Shown here in pieces: positions 8,430-10,464 of a stretch of DNA of 10,464 bases. The notes under the pieces were generated by a model. It worked only from the letters and a program-made list of their open reading frames with translations, ran no database searches and was not told the origin of the DNA. The stretch's first letter is position 1. Each line of letters begins with the position of its first letter. The position numbers and the translations under genes were made by a program. The stretch is taken from NCBI GenBank assembly GCA_023393895.1, contig JAEXBT010000121.1, positions 1-10,464 on the forward strand, written 5' to 3'. The stretch is from Pseudomonadota bacterium. GTDB lineage: Bacteria; Pseudomonadota; Gammaproteobacteria; Xanthomonadales; Xanthomonadaceae.

Positions 8430-8984
8430 ATGACCGACATCGACAGCGCTGCGGTCGGGGCCGACATCCGTCGCTGGCTGGAGCGCGCGGTGATCGGCCT
8501 GAACCTGTGCCCGTTCGCGAAGGCGGTCTACGTGCGCGACCAGGTGCGCATCGTCGTGTCCGATGCCGACACCCTCGACGACCTGCGCGAGGAATTGGCC
8601 GAGGAGATGCTGCACCTGCGCGACACCCCGGCCGAGGACACCGATACCACCCTGCTGGTGCTGGCGAACGTGCTGCGCGACTTCCTCGACTACAACGATT
8701 TCCTCGACGATGCCGATGGCCTGCTTGAGGCACTGGACCTCGTCGGTGTGCTGCAGGTGGCGAGCTTCCATCCCGATTACCAGTTCGCCGACAGCGATTT
8801 CGACGACCCCGCCAACAACACCAATCGCGCGCCGTGGCCGGTGCTGCACCTGTTGCGTGAAGCCAGCCTGGACCGCGCGGTCGAAGCCTATCCGGAGCCG
8901 GACACCATCATCGAGCGCAACATCGCGGCGATGGAGCGGTTCGGCACCGCAGGCTATCGCGCGCTGCTGGCCAATGACGGCTGA
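8430..8984 (+). CDS. DUF1415 family protein
   Basis: The function of this family is unknown. The 184-aa product is soluble and acidic, with no signal peptide or membrane helix. Conserved-looking blocks are RRWLERAVIGLNLCPFAKAV (14-33) with the single cysteine C27, a run of acidic helices (about 47-105), ASFHPDYQFAD (111-121) and NRAPWPVLHLLREASLDRAVEAYP (132-155), which I recognise as DUF1415. The cysteine and the histidines H114 and H140 are candidates for a ligand or metal site, but that is speculation. The ATG at 8430 has AGAGG in a good position just upstream; an in-frame ATG at 8298 would lie inside yajQ and add 44 atypical residues. It follows yajQ by 52 bp on the same strand with no terminator between, so co-transcription is plausible. 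It ends 13 bp from the stop of the converging rsuA. Confidence 0.9.
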   Translation: MTDIDSAAVGADIRRWLERAVIGLNLCPFAKAVYVRDQVRIVVSDADTLDDLREELAEEMLHLRDTPAEDTDTTLLVLANVLRDFLDYNDFLDDADGLLEALDLVGVLQVASFHPDYQFADSDFDDPANNTNRAPWPVLHLLREASLDRAVEAYPEPDTIIERNIAAMERFGTAGYRALLANDG

Positions 8985-8997
8985 CGCTTGCGAGGAC

Positions 8998-9714
8998 TCA
9001 GCCGCCGCTGAACAGCCGCTGGCGCACTGCCTCGTCCAGTAATCGCCACTCGCCTTCGGGCAGGCTGTCGAGCGCCAAGCCGCCGATCCGTTCGCGATGA
9101 AGCGCCTCGACATGATTGCCGACCGCCGCAAACATCCTCCGCACCTGGTGATAGCGCCCCTCGTGCAGGGTCAGGCGAGCGTCGCGCGGGCCGATCACTT
9201 CGAGCTCCGCGGGCAGCAGCGGCGTCTTCTCGCTTTCGAGCATCAGCGTGCCGCTGGCAAAGATGTCGCTTTCATCACCACGCAGGTCGCGGGCGAGCGT
9301 GGCGCGATACACCTTTGCCAGCTTCGACTTCGGCGCAATGATCCGGTGCAGCAGCTGGCCGTCGTCGGTGAACAGCAGCAGCCCGCTGCTGTCGCGATCG
9401 AGCCGCCCGACCGGCGAGACGATCGGATCACGCAGGCGGAAGCGGCGCGGCAGGAGGTCGTAGACCAGGCGCCCCTGATCCTTGGCCGAGCAGGTCACGC
9501 CGACGGGCTTGTGCAGCATCAGCAGCAGGCCGGGCGCAGGATCGAGCGGCGCGCCATCGATGCGGATGTCGTCGTGCGCGCGGATGTCGTCCCCGTAAAG
9601 GAGTTCCCCGGCGGCATCGGTGACGCGGCCTTCGCCGAACAGGCCGAGCACCTCGCGGCGGCTGCCGTAGCCAAGATTGGCGAGGTAGCGCAAGAGCTTG
9701 ACCTTGCCGCTCAT
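8998..9714 (-). CDS. rsuA: 16S rRNA pseudouridine synthase (RsuA type)
   Basis: RsuA converts U516 of 16S rRNA to pseudouridine. The 238-aa product has an S4-like RNA-binding domain at the N-terminus (about 4-60; LLRYLANLGYGSRREV) and a catalytic domain from about 64. Visible motifs are LHKPVGVTCS (68-77), the catalytic motif GRLDRDSSGLLL (103-114) with the nucleophilic aspartate D106, and RYHQVRRMFAAVGNHVEALHRERIGG in the range 187-212, which is very close to E. coli RsuA. The length fits RsuA (231 aa) and not the larger RluB or RluF. The start at 9714 overlaps the upstream rsmC stop by ATGA, so the two are translationally coupled. A longer start at 10008 would read through rsmC in another frame and is rejected. 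RluE-type specificity is the alternative. Confidence 0.9.
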   Translation of the reverse strand: MSGKVKLLRYLANLGYGSRREVLGLFGEGRVTDAAGELLYGDDIRAHDDIRIDGAPLDPAPGLLLMLHKPVGVTCSAKDQGRLVYDLLPRRFRLRDPIVSPVGRLDRDSSGLLLFTDDGQLLHRIIAPKSKLAKVYRATLARDLRGDESDIFASGTLMLESEKTPLLPAELEVIGPRDARLTLHEGRYHQVRRMFAAVGNHVEALHRERIGGLALDSLPEGEWRLLDEAVRQRLFSGG

Positions 9715-10464
9715 CCGCGCGCCTCGCGTGCTTCGATCACCTTGTAGCCGCGTTCTGCGGCGACCTGCCGGACAGCCCCGAAGCGCTCCGACAACAGCGT
9801 CTCGTAGGGCAGCTGCGCATTCGCCACCAGCCAGAACGCGCCGTGCGGGTCGAGCGCGCCGGCCGCCGCCTGCAGGAAGCGTTGGCCGAGCGCGGGCTGC
9901 GGCGACTTGCCAGTGTCGTGGAAGGGGGGGTTGCTGAGGATGAAGTCGTAGCGGGCGCCAGCGGGCAGCCCGGCGGCGACATCGTGCCAGTGGAATCCGC
10001 TGACACATTCTTCACCACGCGCGCGCAGGTTGCTGCGCGCAAGGTCGAGCGCGCGCGCGTCGGCTTCGTAGAGGTCGATGGCGGCGAGCTGCGGATTCTT
10101 CTCCAGCAGCGCATCGGCAAGGAAGCCCCAGCCCGCGCCCAGGTCGGCGGCGCGACCGGCAAGCCCGGACGGCAGATTCTCCGCCAGCAGCGCCGAGCCG
10201 GCGTCGATGCGATTCCATGCGAACACCCCAGGCCGACTGAGGAAGCGGCCATCCAGCACCGGGCGCGGCGCATCGGCCTGGCGCCACTGCGACAGCAGCG
10301 CGCCATCGATGCGGGCGTCATCGCGCATCGCCCAAAACACGCGGCAATGGAACTTGCTGAAGCCTCCGTCCAGCTGTCCGGCGAGCCGCTTGAAATCCCC
10401 TTCGAGCGCCTTCGCGCCTTCGTCATTGGGGACCGACGCCAGCACCACGCCTCCGGGTGCACAG
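9711..10464 (-). CDS. rsmC: 16S rRNA guanine methyltransferase (RsmC type), 5' end missing
   Basis: RsmC methylates N2 of G1207 in 16S rRNA using S-adenosylmethionine. The frame is open to the right edge, so the true start is outside; 250 codons are visible. The visible part begins inside the degenerate N-terminal domain (VVLASVPNDEGAKALEGDF). It then shows the RsmC-specific junction RPGVFAWNRIDAGSALL, where E. coli has LPGVFSRDGLDVGSQLL. The SAM-binding loop ADLGAGWGFL is at visible residues 106-115, an acidic strand end IDLYEAD follows, and the catalytic NPPFHD is at 178-183. The last is the hallmark of N2-guanine methyltransferases. The C-terminus LVANAQLPYE also matches RsmC. The related RlmG is a possible alternative. 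The gene overlaps rsuA by four bases, giving a two-gene 30S modification unit. Confidence 0.88.
   Translation of the reverse strand, partial: CAPGGVVLASVPNDEGAKALEGDFKRLAGQLDGGFSKFHCRVFWAMRDDARIDGALLSQWRQADAPRPVLDGRFLSRPGVFAWNRIDAGSALLAENLPSGLAGRAADLGAGWGFLADALLEKNPQLAAIDLYEADARALDLARSNLRARGEECVSGFHWHDVAAGLPAGARYDFILSNPPFHDTGKSPQPALGQRFLQAAAGALDPHGAFWLVANAQLPYETLLSERFGAVRQVAAERGYKVIEAREARG

Noticed and set aside
8367..9131. A 254-codon minus-strand frame opposite the DUF1415 gene
   Set aside because: It is antisense to a gene with a good ribosome site and family motifs, and its translation has no recognisable domain.

Overview
The window is ordinary chromosomal DNA from a GC-rich gammaproteobacterium. 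It most resembles the Lysobacteraceae/Xanthomonadaceae (Lysobacter, Luteimonas or Pseudoxanthomonas type). The reasons are the high GC with GC-rich third codon positions, a dihydrolipoyl dehydrogenase carrying its own N-terminal lipoyl domain, the pdh gene order with a single-lipoyl E2, a YajQ protein and a DUF1415 protein. The taxonomic placement is inference from protein character, not a database result. I see no tRNA, rRNA, insertion sequence, integrase, CRISPR array, phage gene or toxin-antitoxin pair.

Left part, minus strand (about 1-5448). From upstream to downstream this holds aceF (E2 of pyruvate dehydrogenase), a MscS-type mechanosensitive channel gene, lpdA (lipoyl-domain-fused E3), then after 121 bp the start of the ATP synthase operon, atpI and atpB, with atpB running off the left edge. 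aceF, mscS and lpdA are packed as one transcription unit: a 4-bp gap, then a 14-bp overlap. atpI and atpB overlap by one base (TGATG). A good sigma70-type promoter with an extended -10 lies between lpdA and atpI. The E1 gene aceE is not beside aceF.

Middle (5449-7894). A 237-bp divergent intergenic region separates aceF from an OmpW-like outer-membrane barrel gene on the plus strand, which ends in a strong UUCG-loop terminator. Converging on it is a two-gene minus-strand unit: an EamA/DMT-type transporter followed 9 bp later by a five-helix membrane protein of uncertain family.

Right part (7895-10464). On the plus strand are yajQ (a nucleotide-binding protein, a cyclic-di-GMP effector in Xanthomonas) and a DUF1415 gene. 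Converging on them from the right edge are two 16S rRNA modification genes on the minus strand: rsmC (m2G methyltransferase, 5' end outside the window) and rsuA (pseudouridine synthase), overlapping by ATGA.

Taken together the window is housekeeping: pyruvate oxidation, ATP synthesis, small-subunit rRNA modification and envelope proteins. I found no convincing undescribed system. The item most worth a second look is the mechanosensitive channel embedded between the E2 and E3 genes of pyruvate dehydrogenase.
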